DNA of 64,000 nt from Mytilus californianus (GCF_021869535.1 NW_026262581.1:79141955-79205954); one strand, 5' to 3'. Counted from the stretch's first letter, positions 22,650 through 34,127 are shown. The notes: a model not told the origin generated them from the letters alone. Numbers and translations are program-made.

Positions 22650-23960
22650 AGAGTTATCTGCAAGCAGAACAGCGACATTCCAAACCGTTCCAGGACTGAA
22701 CAAGACCTTTAAAATGTGAAAAAATTATTTTCAGTCCTGAAATGGTTTGGAAGGCTGATAATGTTGCGTCAGCAAATTTGAAAGATTTTTTTTACCGTAA
22801 CGGATTGACTTTACCTGTGGAACATCCAGAATATTTACATACCTGAAAGAATACTTAGATTTTTTGACACTCACCAAATTTTGTAAGCACACAGGAGCTT
22901 TAATTTTCATAATCTTGAAATTTTCTAGAGCCATTGTTCTTATCCGTCTGATCTGCAAGGAGGGCACCTTAGCTTTATGTAAGAGGTCCTCGTAGGGGCT
23001 GCTAAAATCCTCGTATACAAAACGGAGTGCTCTTTCCTGCACCTTTTCTAGTTTTTTGGAATTTCTGTCAGTGCAAAAATGCCATGACAAAGGACAAAGA
23101 TAAAATAACTAAGAATAAAAGTATGAAAAATAGTAAGTCTACTAAGTCTATCCAAAACAGACCCCAAACGTTTCAAACATTTAGTTGCTGTGAGGCTCTC
23201 CTGTAGATTGAGCTGATATGAACATCCAAATTTAACTGATAGTCAATTTCAATGCCTAATAATTTGACTGTTTTTTTCACATATAAGGTTCGAATTTGAA
23301 TATGTATAGTTTGGTTTTTTCAAAGGTCTTTTTGTCAACAGCGAAAACTTGAAACTTGTCGGGATTTGCTTGCATTTTATTCACCCGGAACCACTCAATA
23401 AGTATTTTTGACTCAGATTCCAAAGTTGAAATTAATAAATCAAAATCTGGAGTACAGAAAACAGAGTATTGGCATCTGAATAGTTATATAAACTACATTT
23501 TTAACAAAAAGAAAAATATCATTTATAAATACATTAACCAACAATGGTTCTAGTATAGAACCCTGTGGTACGCCTTTATGGATGTCAGCCCAACCACTCA
23601 GAACATTGTTGACTTTTATCTGCTGTTTACGATTAGATCAACAGGACTTTAAAAACGCAACTGAATGGGGGGCATACACCATATGCTGATAATTTATCTA
23701 GCAAGATATTGTGCGTTAGGCAGTCAAAAGCCTTAGAAAGATCCATTAATACCGCTGCAATGTACCCGTTTTTTTTAAAAAGCTTCACGCCAATCTTCTA
23801 ACACTCTGAGAAGTGTGGTCTAACATCCATGTCCACGTCTAAATGCACACAAAAAAGGATTAAATTTTTAATACATGTGTTTCTAGAATAAAAGCGCATC
23901 GGACGCAAGAAATTTATGAAGTTGTTTTCAATTTTTTTCAAGTTCGCTTCAGAAAGCCCA
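22650..23960 (-). pseudogene. Non-LTR retrotransposon (CR1/jockey-like) RT, multiple frameshifts
   Basis: Read on the minus strand, this holds most of an RT domain in several frames. From 5' to 3': FLCAFRRGHGCQTTL (~23830), motif A as AAVLMDLSKAFDCL (~23710-23751), motif B region as HKGVPQGSILEP (~23545-23580), and a decayed YxDD position reading near YSDANTLF (~23460-23480) where the family has YADD. Next come WFRVNKMQANPDKFQVFAVD (~23340-23400), VKLLGIEIDYQLNLDVHISS (~23240), LSWHFCTDRNSKKLEKVQER and ALRFVYED (23000-23090), then SFRYVN and a C-terminal Cys motif CRCSAC near 22660-22680. Several single-base shifts and the altered catalytic motif make it non-functional. It is the same protein family as the LINE at 1-1090. 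The left part of the ORF at 22731-23090 reads a wrong frame after ~22790. Confidence 0.88.
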
Positions 23961-24132
23961 ATCCATAAAAACGCTTGAGTATTAAAAATGGATCAGAAAA
24001 GGCCAACTTGACCAAACAGATTTCAAAATTGTACTTAAACTATTCCTGTTTTACATTTTACATGGCACTAGTTAACGGTATTGTTGGGCAATGGCATTCC
24101 ACTAACATGGCTACTGTTCAATTTGTAGCAAA

Positions 24133-24337
24133 TACTGTAAATTCAGAAATTATTGCGAGGTTTTTATAAACGCGAATGATTGGGTGAGTATCGCAATAAT
24201 AAGAACTCGCATTCTGATGTCTGATACATATATAAGTATGCAGATTTTTCTGAAATATCAATAATTAATCTGGTATTTTTGTCTATTCTTAAAAATCGCA
24301 TTAATAAATGCACGCACTAATTTCTGAATTTACAATA
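24133..24337. mobile_element. MITE, 205 bp, ~25-bp terminal inverted repeats, TA-flanked
   Basis: Left end 24133-24157 (TACTGTAAATTCAGAAATTA then TTGCG) and right end 24313-24337 (CGCACTAATTTCTGAATTTA then CAATA) are inverted copies that match at 23 of 25 positions. Both edges carry TA, the target duplication used by Tc1/mariner-like elements. The interior has no ORF and contains further paired text (ATAAACGCGAAT against CGCATTAATAAATG). Known for such elements: they move using a transposase made elsewhere. The superfamily assignment is inferred from TIR and TA alone. Confidence 0.8.
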
Positions 24338-25439
24338 GGCATATGAAAACAATTTCAGTGTGGACAACATTTGGTTCTGATGTAAACTTCATCAGGTACA
24401 CTTCAGACAAAAATTGTGAACACAAATTACATAAAATGTATGTGCTTGCCTATCTTTTGTAAAATTTACAAAAATTATCAACTAAGATTAAATTGTGCAC
24501 GCCATGTGGTTTTTGGTATAAGCTTCTTAAGTTCTGTTTGGGAAGACATTTATATAAACTTTTCGTACAGTCATAGCTTTTAAAAACTTTACACAAATAT
24601 TTGATGGGAATATAAAAAATAATGTACATAAAAATTCATGCTTTATGCTAAAATATTAACCACTCTGCGGATGAAACACTAGGGAACGATTCAGTCCTAC
24701 TGCTGTGATATCGACAGAATTTTAGTCAATCAAAGTTTAACATAAGTTTTTTTCCTGGTCCAATGTATATTTCTGTTTTTTTTTTGTAATCAATTTTAAT
24801 CAGGTTGTTGAGTCAAAATGTAAAAGCTTGGGCAGCCAAAGAGAAAGAATCTATAGAGGTTTGATTTCAAACATATTTTATCCATTAGGATATGAATAGG
24901 ATTGAGCAATAGGAACAACCTATAACAGTTCTCTCCATGTTACATGTACAATATTAATAATTGTATTCAATCTATAGTTGTAAAGGAGCATGTCTGTTCC
25001 ATGTGCAGTTCCATGTCATAAACGAATAAATATTGAACTTGTCTTATTTAACTGAATTCAATATTATGTAATCTGATTTGCTTAGTAACCACATAACCAC
25101 ATGTACTTCAAGTCAACTACATAGTGCAGATGTTTACAATTTCATTATGTCGATGGCTGATATGCGTAAACTATTGTTTTGTAAATAGTAGCACACGTCA
25201 TTTATCAGGTTGACAATAAAAAAAAAAAGAAACGACAAAGTAACATTGAGACAAGTTCAAGGCAAACAACAGCATACACAATAAATTCCAGTGTTAATAT
25301 TATCAGTTTATACAGCTACTTTATCATCTCTTTTGTATTGTTTATTTGTGTGTTTCTCTGTCCAGTATGTTCTTCCATTTATTTGTATTGAAGTCCTGTC
25401 ATGTATTGTTGTCATTTTAGTGTTATATTTAACATTGCA
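24338..25439. other. No recognisable feature
   Basis: AT-rich. No credible ORF or repeat identified. Confidence 0.4.
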
Positions 25440-25725
25440 ATTAAAGCAGGAGGTTTGGCTAGCCACAAAACCAGGTTCAACCCACCATCTTTTCTAAAAA
25501 TGTCCTGCACCAAGTCAGGAAAATGGCTATTGTTATCTTATAGTTCGTTTCTGTGTGTGTTGCATTTTAGTGTTTCTGTTGTGTCTTTGTTCTCCTCTTA
25601 TATTTGATGTGTTTCCCTCAGTTTTAGTTTGTAACCCGGATTTGTTTTTTCTCAATCGATTTATGAATTTCGAACAGCGGTATACTACTGTTGCCTTTAT
25701 TTGTAGTAAAGTTTTGTTTTCAACC
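25440..25725 (+). repeat. Dispersed repeat, F3 joined to F6
   Basis: Starts TTAAAGCAGGAGGTTTGGCT and CACAAAACCAGGTTCAACCC (F3), and continues without a break into TTTGTAACCCGGATTTGTTT, CTCAATCGATTTATGAATTT and CAGCGGTATACTACTGTTGC (F6). The same join is present in inverted orientation at 29281-29540, so F3 and F6 are probably parts of one longer element. Frames across it (25291-25746) are incidental. Confidence 0.8.
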
Positions 25726-26287
25726 AACCTCATTGTCAATTTCTAGATGTAAGTCAAGATATGAGTCTCTGTTGTATCCTTTATCTCAAGTATAAATATG
25801 TTACTATAGCTAAATTGAATTAGGCTATATGTATTTAATGTATTTTGAAAATGTTATCATTGAATTTTCTAATTTAACAAAATGTGATCGATTGTTCCAC
25901 TTCATACCAAAATTATGATATTGTTTTGCTCTTCATAATTTGACATTTCAAGTTGTATTTTTTCCTGTGTTTAAATTGTAAGTAAAACACCAGCATAATC
26001 GGAGAATAAGCATAAACTAAAGCCGCTAACAGTAGACGGTGCAGTTCACTTTTCCATGAAACAAACATTTAACGGTCTCTAGTTTGTAAATAGATATTGA
26101 TAATCGAACATGTAATGAATAGAACCTTGTCATTTTCGTTGCTATTAAATTGACTGTACTACATGCGTTTCATTTCACGTCGGTTTAAAGTATTTAAAAA
26201 ATTTATCATACAACTTCAAATACTAAAGTTTTATGCACAAACAAACAAAATCCGCAATTATTGAATTCATTATTGATGGTCTTTAAA

Positions 26288-26670
26288 TAAATTTTGTAGA
26301 AATGTGCATCTGGTGCAGAAAAATTGGTACCGTTAATGTTATTACCACCGAGTCGATACCTGTGCTGGTGGACTGTTAGTCCCCGAGGGTATCAACAGTC
26401 CAGTAGCCAGTACTTCGGTACTGACAAGAAAATACGGATATTGTGTTATTAAGATTTGCTGTTACAGTAATTTTGGAAATTATTTTAAATTAAGGAACAC
26501 ATCTCTGTCATCCTAGCCTGTCTTTTTTGCTGTTGTTTTTGTCTTTTTTGGTTTATATGGTCTTCATTTTTTTTAATAAGTTTTGGATTTTCAAATATTT
26601 TGGCCTCGAACGTTACTCAAAAGACATTTATTGTCGAAATGCGCATCTGGTGCTTGTATCGTTAATGTTA
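26288..26670 (+). repeat. Dispersed repeat F1 head with F2-type block
   Basis: TAGAAATGTGCATCTGGTGC, CGATACCTGTGCTGGTGGAC, CCCCGAGGGTATCAACAGTC and GCCAGTACTTCGGTACTGAC form the head block shared with 40028-40110 and 40378-40460 and, inverted, with 11040-11105 and 30765-30830. A second head fragment (TTATTGTCGAAATGCGCATC) lies at 26625-26670. Confidence 0.75.
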
Positions 26671-26954
26671 TTGATAACAAATATTTTACACACATGTGCT
26701 TCCTCATTCACCCTTGAGGATTTTACTGTTGTTTTATTTATTTGAAATGTGTTATTTCTTAAATTTGATGTTGAAAATAAAAACGAAATTTCAAAGTAGT
26801 AATAGAGTGTAATTCATATAATAGTTCATAAAGGACAATATATGCACCAGATCTTCAGTTAACAGTACGGGGTTCTAAAAGATGTAAGTAAGATAAGTTA
26901 ACAATTTCTTCTCGTCTTACGTCATCAGACGCATGAATTTAAGTAATAGTCAGG

Positions 26955-27085
26955 GGAAAAAATGTCAAACATAAATACCGAACTCCAAGGTAAATTTAAA
27001 AAAGGGGGAGTTCGTACAAAATGACAAAACCAAACGCTCGACTATATCAACCATCGGAATTGAACAACAACTGTCATATACAGTC
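26955..27085 (-). repeat. Dispersed repeat F3-like fragment
   Basis: ACCGAACTCCAAGGTAAATT, AAAATGACAAAACCAAACGC and CAACAACTGTCATAT are a diverged reverse-complement copy of the F3 right half (compare 36178-36270). Confidence 0.6.
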
Positions 27086-27825
27086 ACATTGGCATGCGAC
27101 TCAATTATCTTACTAACTAATTTCATTCAATAAAAAAATCCAGTACAATAGGATTATCGATGAAATACACCAGTATATATATGATTGAAACAAACACTCA
27201 GTTAGATGCAACTAGAGGCTTTAAGAATGTTCGCTACTCTTGTTTTAGACTTTTTGTCAGATATTTGGAATCCTCTAGTTTTATCAATGTAGAACCAATA
27301 AAAAGAAAATGCACGCAAACCCCTACTTTTTTTTCATAACTTTATTACAAATTATTAAATGGCCATTTTTGAAAATCTTATAAAATCCTTGTTATTTTTT
27401 CATAGTTTTTGAAATGAAAAAGGTGACAATGTAAAATGTATGGAAAATCTAGAGAGAATCATTTCCCGCCAAATTTTCAATTGCTTATATTACAAAAACA
27501 TGGAAACTGACCTTTCATTTTTTTCTGCTATTTAAGTTCCGTTATTTATATACTGCTTTAGTCAACGACAGAAGTGGCCGGCGCTTATTTCTTGAGAAGC
27601 AACATATCATTCTCAAACACTTCCTCGAAATAAAAAGTATATATAGTTTTTTTTTTATTAACTTTTGCTTACTAAATGTATGATGCAAAACACATATAAG
27701 TTGCGAGAATGACATTTTTATGTTACTGATTAGGAAGTAAATCAACAAAGGGAATCCAATAATGGCTCTCTTAAATGGATCTCGGTTTTAGTTCTTTTGT
27801 AATAAAAGCTGGTTTAAAAAAAACT
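27086..27825. other. No recognisable feature
   Basis: AT-rich sequence. The ORF at 27542-27748 has no family resemblance. Confidence 0.4.
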
Positions 27826-28345
27826 CATCAAAGATACTAGCTTATTATTAAGTATACGCCAGACACGTGTTTCGTTTACATAAAGAAGAGGCGGAAGATA
27901 CCAGCGGGACATTCAAAATTCATTTGTCGAAGACAAACTGACAATGTCTTGGCGAAAAACGAAAGACGTAGAAAAGACAAAAAGTGGGAAAAACATTACA
28001 TAGACAACTTGAGACTGAGCAAACATGAACCGCACCATGTTGAGACTGAGAAAACATGAACCCCACCATGTTGAGACTGAACAAACATGAACCCCACCAT
28101 GTCGAGACTGAGAAAACATGACCCCCCCCCCATGTTGAGACTGAGCAAACATGAACCGCACCATGGGGGGATCGCAGATGCTACAGATGGGTACTCAAAT
28201 CATAAGTCTCACCAGTGGCAATTAAATTAAAACAAGTGGACAACAAACTTAACTACAAATATAGAATTGAAATCAAAATTCCACAAAGTTGTGCTAAAAT
28301 TGGCTTAGGCTATATGAAGTTTGCGGGAGATAAATACCTCAGTGT
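27826..28345 (-). repeat. Dispersed repeat F1 interrupted by F5 tail and a minisatellite
   Basis: F1 on the minus strand begins at 27826 (CATCAAAGATACTAGCTTAT, GTATACGCCAGACACGTGTT) and breaks off after TTTACATAA at ~27880. It resumes at ~28199 with CATAAGTCTCACCAGTGGCA and runs to ~28345. The ~320 bp between is foreign: an F5 tail piece on the minus strand (27885-27955) and a 31-bp minisatellite (28011-28165). CATAA occurs at both edges of the break and may be a short target duplication. Confidence 0.7.
28011..28165 (+). repeat. Minisatellite, 31-bp unit, five copies
   Basis: GAGACTGAG starts at 28011, 28042, 28073, 28104 and 28137. The unit reads GAGACTGAGCAAACATGAAC then C(G/C)CACCATGTT. 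Units 1 and 5 share CGCACC, while 2 and 3 have CCCACC. Unit 4 contains a run of ten C and is 2 bp longer. An 83-residue minus-strand frame through it is a repeat by-product. Confidence 0.92.
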
Positions 28346-29280
28346 TTTGAATAACTAAGATGGTCGTCTTACCTATTTGAAAGATTTTATGTTAGCATTT
28401 TTGGCGATAAAACACCGTCTTTGCATTGGGAAATAAAAAAAAAATGAAAGAGTTGAAAGTACCATGAGAAACTGTGAAAATAAAAAAAATGTTAATTGAA
28501 GGATAGCTAAAACACGATGTACAAAAGAAATATACAAACAGTAACAGCATGATTAAATGGAAGAATAAAAGAAATACGAAAATATATAGTAAAATGTTAA
28601 AGACGTGTTCTCCAGAAGAGATACAAAACAAAATCTCGGTATTCAATCTCTGATTTGTTTTTGAAGACTTGAAAGCTTTCATTGATCAGATAAATTTGAC
28701 ACAAACAAAATTCCAAGTTACGTCATAGACTTTTTACTTTCGTTTACTCTCATGATACAGATTCAGATCCCCAAGTGTGAAAAAGAAGCCAAAAAGAAGG
28801 GTAAATACATTGAGATATATTCAATCAAAAGAGACATATAACACAACAAAAACTATGAAAGTTAAACTTAGTCTGACGATATTATAACCTACGTTTTCAT
28901 GAATTGTACATAATTTACGAAAATGTATATGGTATTCTGTCAATGGTGGTAAATCATTTCAAACTTACATAATTTGCTGCATTCGAATGTGTATATCTAG
29001 ATTTTTTGATTTATCTTGATGCTCAGTGACAAACGTTAAGAAGTCACAAGATGCATAAATACACGGGTATATATATAAACAAAATGGACCTAAAAGAATA
29101 AACACAATCGTTTAAGTTCAACTTTGCCCGGTAGTATTACAGCCATGGTTCTTGTAAAATTAATGATTTAACTTGGCAATCATTACAGTGTCGAAAACTG
29201 ACTACCGATCGGACAGTGCCCTTTTGAGAACAAACTATTTGACAGTCCGAAACCTAATACAAACGTTTCTGAGCTGATAA
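28346..29280. other. No recognisable feature
   Basis: AT-rich. The minus-strand 96-residue frame at 28392-28682 is rich in Phe/Leu from A-rich DNA and is not supported as a gene. Confidence 0.4.
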
Positions 29281-29540
29281 ACCAAATAAAGGCAACAGTA
29301 GTATACCGCTGTTCAAAGGTCATAAATCGATTGAGAGAAAACAAATCCGGATTACAAACTTAAACCGAGGGAAATACATCAACTATAAGAGGAAAACAAC
29401 GGAACAACAGAAACACTGAAGTGTTATAAAAACAAACGCCAACATACATAGAAACGAACTATTTGATAACAACTGCCATATTCCTGACTTGGTACAGGAC
29501 ATTTTATGAACAAATGGTGGGTTGAACCTGGTTTTAAAAA
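29281..29540 (-). repeat. Dispersed repeat, F6 joined to F3 (inverted partner of 25440-25725)
   Basis: AAAGGCAACAGTAGTATACC, CATAAATCGATTGAGAGAAA and CAAATCCGGATTACAAACTT, then CTGCCATATTCCTGACTTGG and GGTGGGTTGAACCTGGTTTT. This is the reverse complement of 25440-25725 over its whole length. Confidence 0.85.
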
Positions 29541-29684
29541 GGATCCATATTAAAGCCAAACCCGGACAAGGAATTAGAGCAATGCATTATGGAGATACAT
29601 TATACAAAGTATACCTTGAAATTTCTTTCCCTGTATTACTACTGAAATCTATTTGTCGCGTATATATAAGCTCAAAAGAAGTCC

Positions 29685-30050
29685 TAGCTAGCTATAAAAC
29701 CAAGTTTAATCCACCAATTTCTACATTAGGAAATGCCTGTACCAAGTCAGGAATATGACAGTTATTTTCATTCGTTTATTTTTACCTATTATGTCTGTTT
29801 GTTTCGCTCACAAATTGTTTTCAATATAATGGAATTATATGCGACTGTCATACAAGTGAGATGTTTAGCTAGGTATTAAACCAGGTTTTATCCACCATTT
29901 TCTACATAAGGAAATGCCTGTACCAAGTCAGGAATAGGACATTTCTTTCGTTTGATGTGTTTTTGATTTTGAAATTTGATAAGGGACTTTCCGTTTTGAA
30001 TTTTCTTTGGAGTTCGGTTTTTTTGTTATTTTACTTTTCACTTGATACCG
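29685..30050 (+). repeat. Dispersed repeat F3, two head-to-tail partial copies
   Basis: The first head, at 29685-29765, is CTAGCTATAAAACCAAGTTT and TGTACCAAGTCAGGAATATG. A second head at 29845-29940 (CTAGGTATTAAACCAGGTTT, TGTACCAAGTCAGGAATAGG) runs on into CTTTCCGTTTTGAATTTTCT and TTGGAGTTCGGTTTTTTTG (~30030). Spacing between the heads is about 175 bp. Confidence 0.75.
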
Positions 30051-30489
30051 GTATATTTCTTGCTGATAGTTTGTATTTAGTTTGAAAACTTTTTCCCGGG
30101 GGATATGTTAAGAAAATGGTTTTCCTCTGAATGATTCACCCTCTAATCTCCAATCTCTGCAAAAATTATGTTCTAAGAAAGAAAAATATATTTCATCTCT
30201 GTAATTCATAATTGTCACCGTGAAACGTCTGCCACTGAAATATTGTACAACTAACTTCCTGGAAACATATTTACAAATCATGAATCATATTTTTGTTGTC
30301 ACGACTGCAATTACTGGTTCAAATAAAAATCCATTTGTGCATACAAAGGTAATAGGATTTTGTTTCTTTAGTAATCAGGAGTAAAAGTAATTGGTATATG
30401 TAAATAAGTCGATGTCTTGGTCGACAGAGGAATTCTAAATGATATAATCCGAACAGCAAATGTAGAATCATTTAGTGTAAAAAAGACTC
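30051..30489. other. No recognisable feature
   Basis: AT-rich spacer to the left of the large tandem duplication. Confidence 0.4.
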
Positions 30490-30835
30490 ACCAAAGATAC
30501 CAGACATAATTTGTGTACACAGGACGCACATTTCGTCTACATAAAATCAATGGCGCTCAAATTAAAGTAGTTGGAAGGCCAAATCAAATACGAAATTGAA
30601 GAGCATTAAACATTATATATGTGTGAAAACTATGCCAAATACAACTACGGCAATTTATTCCTGGAGATAAAAAAATTATAAGTGTTTGAAATTATACGAC
30701 ATTTAATAAATAGTTAATTTACAGAAAATGAACATGTAAATGATATTTCATATCAACAAAAAAGTTCTGACAATTGAGTTGGTGATACCCTCGGAGGAAA
30801 AACGTCCACAGTAGTGGCATCGACAAGACAGTTTA
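30490..30835 (-). repeat. Dispersed repeat F1, near-complete copy on minus strand
   Basis: From GATACCAGACATAATTTGTG and CACAGGACGCACATTTCGTC, through TGCCAAATACAACTACGGCA, to GTGATACCCTCGGAGG and CAGTAGTGGCATCGAC, the order and content match the minus-strand F1 copies at 12480-12780 and 18900-19210. The unit 2 counterpart is the degraded 38520-38735. Confidence 0.75.
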
Positions 30836-31298
30836 AATCCATAACATTTGTATTTACAAATTGAATGGCTGCATGCCTTCCTGTGATCTCCTTGGTCTCA
30901 GTCTGAAATACGTTTTATGTTTATTTGTGTGGAAATCGCTTCCCATACGTTAGGTCTTGATTATACTTAGTGAAGAATATTCATGAAACATAGTTATATT
31001 TCGCACTGGAATTGGTATGATTATTTTAGTACCACTGGATACCGATGGCTGCTGGTGTACTGTCTGTCCCTGAATGTACCTTCCATCCAATAGATAACAT
31101 ATGTGCTTAAACCAAGGTAGCATCCCCTTAGACAAAGCTGACTTCATAAATATAATGATATGTGGGGCAGATTTCAATGACACAGCTACAGAAGATTTTC
31201 CTATTACAGGACACTTAACATTAAAAGACAGATAGTGTTCAACATAATGTTTTCAAGAAAGGTATAAAACATTGCCAATTAGATTTAGTCTATCAAAG

Positions 31299-31507
31299 TT
31301 TCTCGTTTTTTATATAGATTAGACCGTTGGTTTTCCTGTTTGAATGGTTTTACACTAGTCATTTTTGGGGGCCCTTTATAGCTTGCTGTTCGATGTGAGC
31401 CAAGGCTCCGTGTTGAATGCCGTACTTTGACCTATGATGGTTTACTTTTACAAATTGTGAGTTGGATGGAGAGGTGCTCATTGGCACTCATACCACATCT
31501 TCTTATA
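31299..31507 (+). mobile_element. F4 retroposon copy with 10-bp target-site duplication
   Basis: The 209-bp F4 body runs from TTTCTCGTTTTTTATATAGA to CATACCACATCTTCTTATA. It is bracketed by TCTATCAAAG at 31289-31298 and 31508-31517. The matching place in duplication unit 2 (~39140-39155) has no insert. The copy starts inside the longer F4 form at 19850-20250 but ends at the same 3' end. TSD plus 5' truncation points to retroposition by a LINE-type machinery. Confidence 0.82.
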
Positions 31508-32339
31508 TCTATCAAAGGTCTGTCACATCAAATTCCGTACACACTATGATATGACTAGACGACCACTGGCGATGTCCCTAACTTGGTACAGGCACGTGAA
31601 CTAAGATGGTTTTGGCTGTTGTTTTATGGTCTTGTTTTATAATGCCCACGCGTTCTGAAATTGGTATCATACGTTTTTTAAACAAAAATAATCCACATAA
31701 CGAATAAGGTTCAATTGACAACTGAATAGTTTCAATGATAAAAATGTGTTTTTATTCATATAGCGTTATTTTTTAGAACCTGTTTCTTCCAACATTTTCA
31801 ATTAAATACAGTTTATTTTCCCCTATATACATATTGTTACTCTGTTGATCTCAACCCTTTTTATGATAATTTTACACCAAATGATCAGAATAAAGAAAAT
31901 GTGGTTTTATATGGGAAATAGGTTGAACCATAGAATCAATGAGGTCAACTATTATAATTATAATAATTCTTTCTCGTGTAAAGGAACCTTCCTCGATGAT
32001 TGTTATGCCTCATCGTTGCTGAGATTTCCGATTGATATAATTGATTGCTGAAAGCTATGGATGTTTCATACCTCTACTTCACATTACATCGATAGTGAGG
32101 ATAGATAGAAAACAAAGTATTGCCAAAAAAATCTCGAAATGATTCTATTTTTTTTATTCATGTTGAAACTTTCTTTTCAAGAAACGCCATCTCCCATGCA
32201 GTTGATACTATTATCCAGAGCCTTTGATCTCTAAAAGTAGTTATTTCATAGAAAATTGCTGTTTACAGGAATGCCGCTAAATAAGCCATCTTGATAATGT
32301 TGCAATCATTACAAGCAGTTTTGCAAGCGATATCATCAA

Positions 32340-32618
32340 TTGGTACCAAAACCTGTGTCACCGATGACCAATATGTGCTCCTTGTCTGCATACGGAGTAT
32401 ATATCTCCCAATTGGTACGATATTCCCGGGCTTGTGTTTCCTATCATGATTTCCTTGATAGAGGATTGCTGCTCACAAGGAAGCTATTAAACCAAGAGTT
32501 CCAAATGGTGAAGTTGAAGTCATCCCTTCGTAAATTTTACGGACGCCATCACGAGTTGGTTGACCGTTATGGAATAACCGTTTCACAGATGATATCGGAT
32601 ATGTTCCTTATGTCGTAA
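32340..32618 (+). pseudogene. Penelope-like element RT, C-terminal fragment
   Basis: An open frame of 92 codons carries the conserved post-palm block of a large RT family frequent in bivalves and other marine invertebrates: AYGVYISQLVRYSRACVSYH, then DFLDRGLLLTRKLLNQ, then LKSSLRKFYGRHHELVDRYG, then SQMISDMF. The sequence just upstream no longer resembles the family, so the catalytic palm is missing. I judge the family to be Penelope-like from its layout (PADK-, FDFSTLYT-, GTNCAPLL-, YIDD- and YISQL-type motifs in the relatives at 50.9-52.4 kb), but another RT class is possible. The F5 3' UTR follows at 32620-32990. This fragment is absent from the matching part of duplication unit 2. Confidence 0.85.
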
Positions 32619-32995
32619 CTTCAATACCCTACAATACCCTCCCTTTTCACGAACGTGACTTACCGAATTAGACTATTTACCGGATTTGTAATAACATAAG
32701 CAACACGACGGGTGCCACATTTCGTAGTTCATGTCACACAATGACAACCCACTTTCCAAGTGTACGACTCGTCATCGAATACGACTTATCATAAGATATT
32801 TACTTGTGGAGTAAGTACCATAAGTGGATCAGGAATTGCTTATCTGTCCGGAACACTCGAGTTCACCCCGGTTTCGAAGGGTTCATGTTGATATTTCTTT
32901 AGTTTCCTGTTTATATGATTTGTGGATTTAGTTTGATTTCGTATTTTCCTTTGGTCGTGGTGATGTCTGTCCCTTTTCCTCTGATTTTACCTTAA
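32619..32995 (+). repeat. F5: 3' UTR of the Penelope-like element
   Basis: TGACTTACCGAATTAGACTA, GCAACACGACGGGTGCCACA and a GGAACACTCGAGTTCACCCC-like block follow the RT stop. The same order follows the RT ORFs or stands alone at 39290-39500, 45010-45260, 46495-46690 and 52440-52738. Confidence 0.75.
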
Positions 32996-33739
32996 ATGCA
33001 TCCTGATTATTTTGGTATTTGTTGAAATGAATATCTAACCGATCATAATAGGTATCGTTTGATGCACCTTACAGTTAACCGACTCGATCATACCGGTTTC
33101 AGGCTTAAAGTACTCAACAATACTATCCTACATCTGACAATACAAAAGCAAACATGCTTTGTTGTGTCAATTTAGATGTTAATAAAAGTAATTTATGCGA
33201 TAAAAGCACTTTAACAATAAACCGTAATTAATTCTTTCTCTAATCACCTGGCTGGAAGCTGTGATAAGCAATTACTGAACATCAATATACCGGCAACATG
33301 TGTAACATGTTAATTCTTACGAATTTGACTTTAATTAGCTTTTGATCAAGACTTGGCCAAAACATTTATACGTACGAAACGTGGGATATCTTTAATATCA
33401 TTTGAAAGTACAGAAGCTTTAAAAAAGGAACTTAATCATATTACAGAAAAGAGTTGAATAGGTACTGTATAAAAAGCTAGAGATAAAATGAAACTGCATA
33501 AACGTTCAAAAGATCTAAACAGGTGCGTCTCCAGGGTAAGCACCTGCTATGCAAGCTTCACAGGTGGTGTCAGCCTTGGTTGAGATAAAGGTTTGGAGGG
33601 TTTTTTCATTGACATGTTTTAGTTTGGTACCGAAATAACTTTATCCTTGAATGTGGCAAGCAGGTTCCAATAACCGGAGGATAGAAAACAGCTTCCTTTA
33701 TATGTTTTGGAGTTAGTATGACGTCCATTTTCACTGAAC

Positions 33740-33900
33740 TAGAACACAATTTTATTTAGGGGCCAGCTGAGGACCACCTCCGGGTGCGGGATTTTTCTCG
33801 CTGCGTTGAAGACCCATTGGTGGCCTTCGGCTGTTGTCTGCTCTTTGGTCGGGTTGTTGTCTCTTTGACATATTCCCCATTTCCATTCTCAATTTTATTG
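33740..33900 (+). repeat. Dispersed repeat F8 inserted in unit 1
   Basis: GGGGCCAGCTGAGGACCACC, CCGGGTGCGGGATTTTTCTC, CTTCGGCTGTTGTCTGCTCT and TGTCTCTTTGACATATTCCC form a repeat I recognise as abundant in mussel DNA. Unit 2 lacks it: after CAATAACCGGTGGAAAA (~41025) the match to unit 1 resumes at text corresponding to ~33900. The minus-strand ORF here is a repeat product. Confidence 0.75.
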
Positions 33901-34127
33901 TCCAAAAGTAGAATAATAAAAATGAACAAGGATTAGGAAAGATAACGTAGAAACTTAGAAATATAGAAAAAAATATGGATATTCGAAACAAACTCGTGTA
34001 CTTTGGACACGAAGCAGTTTCTGTGTCATATTATAATCTGTCGGGTTATTGTTTTAATGTATGTTATGCCATGTCGCTTTTTTTTTAATATTGTATTAGC
34101 ACTAAACAAAAAATACATACAAAGATT

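Noticed and set aside
27913-28164. 83-residue frame with repeated SQSRHGG-like peptides
   Set aside because: It is a product of the 31-bp minisatellite at 28011-28165 and the F5 tail.
30950-31183. 77-residue minus-strand frame with a protein-like composition
   Set aside because: The homologous stretch in duplication unit 2 (38870-39010) is interrupted by stops and shifts, and no domain is recognisable.
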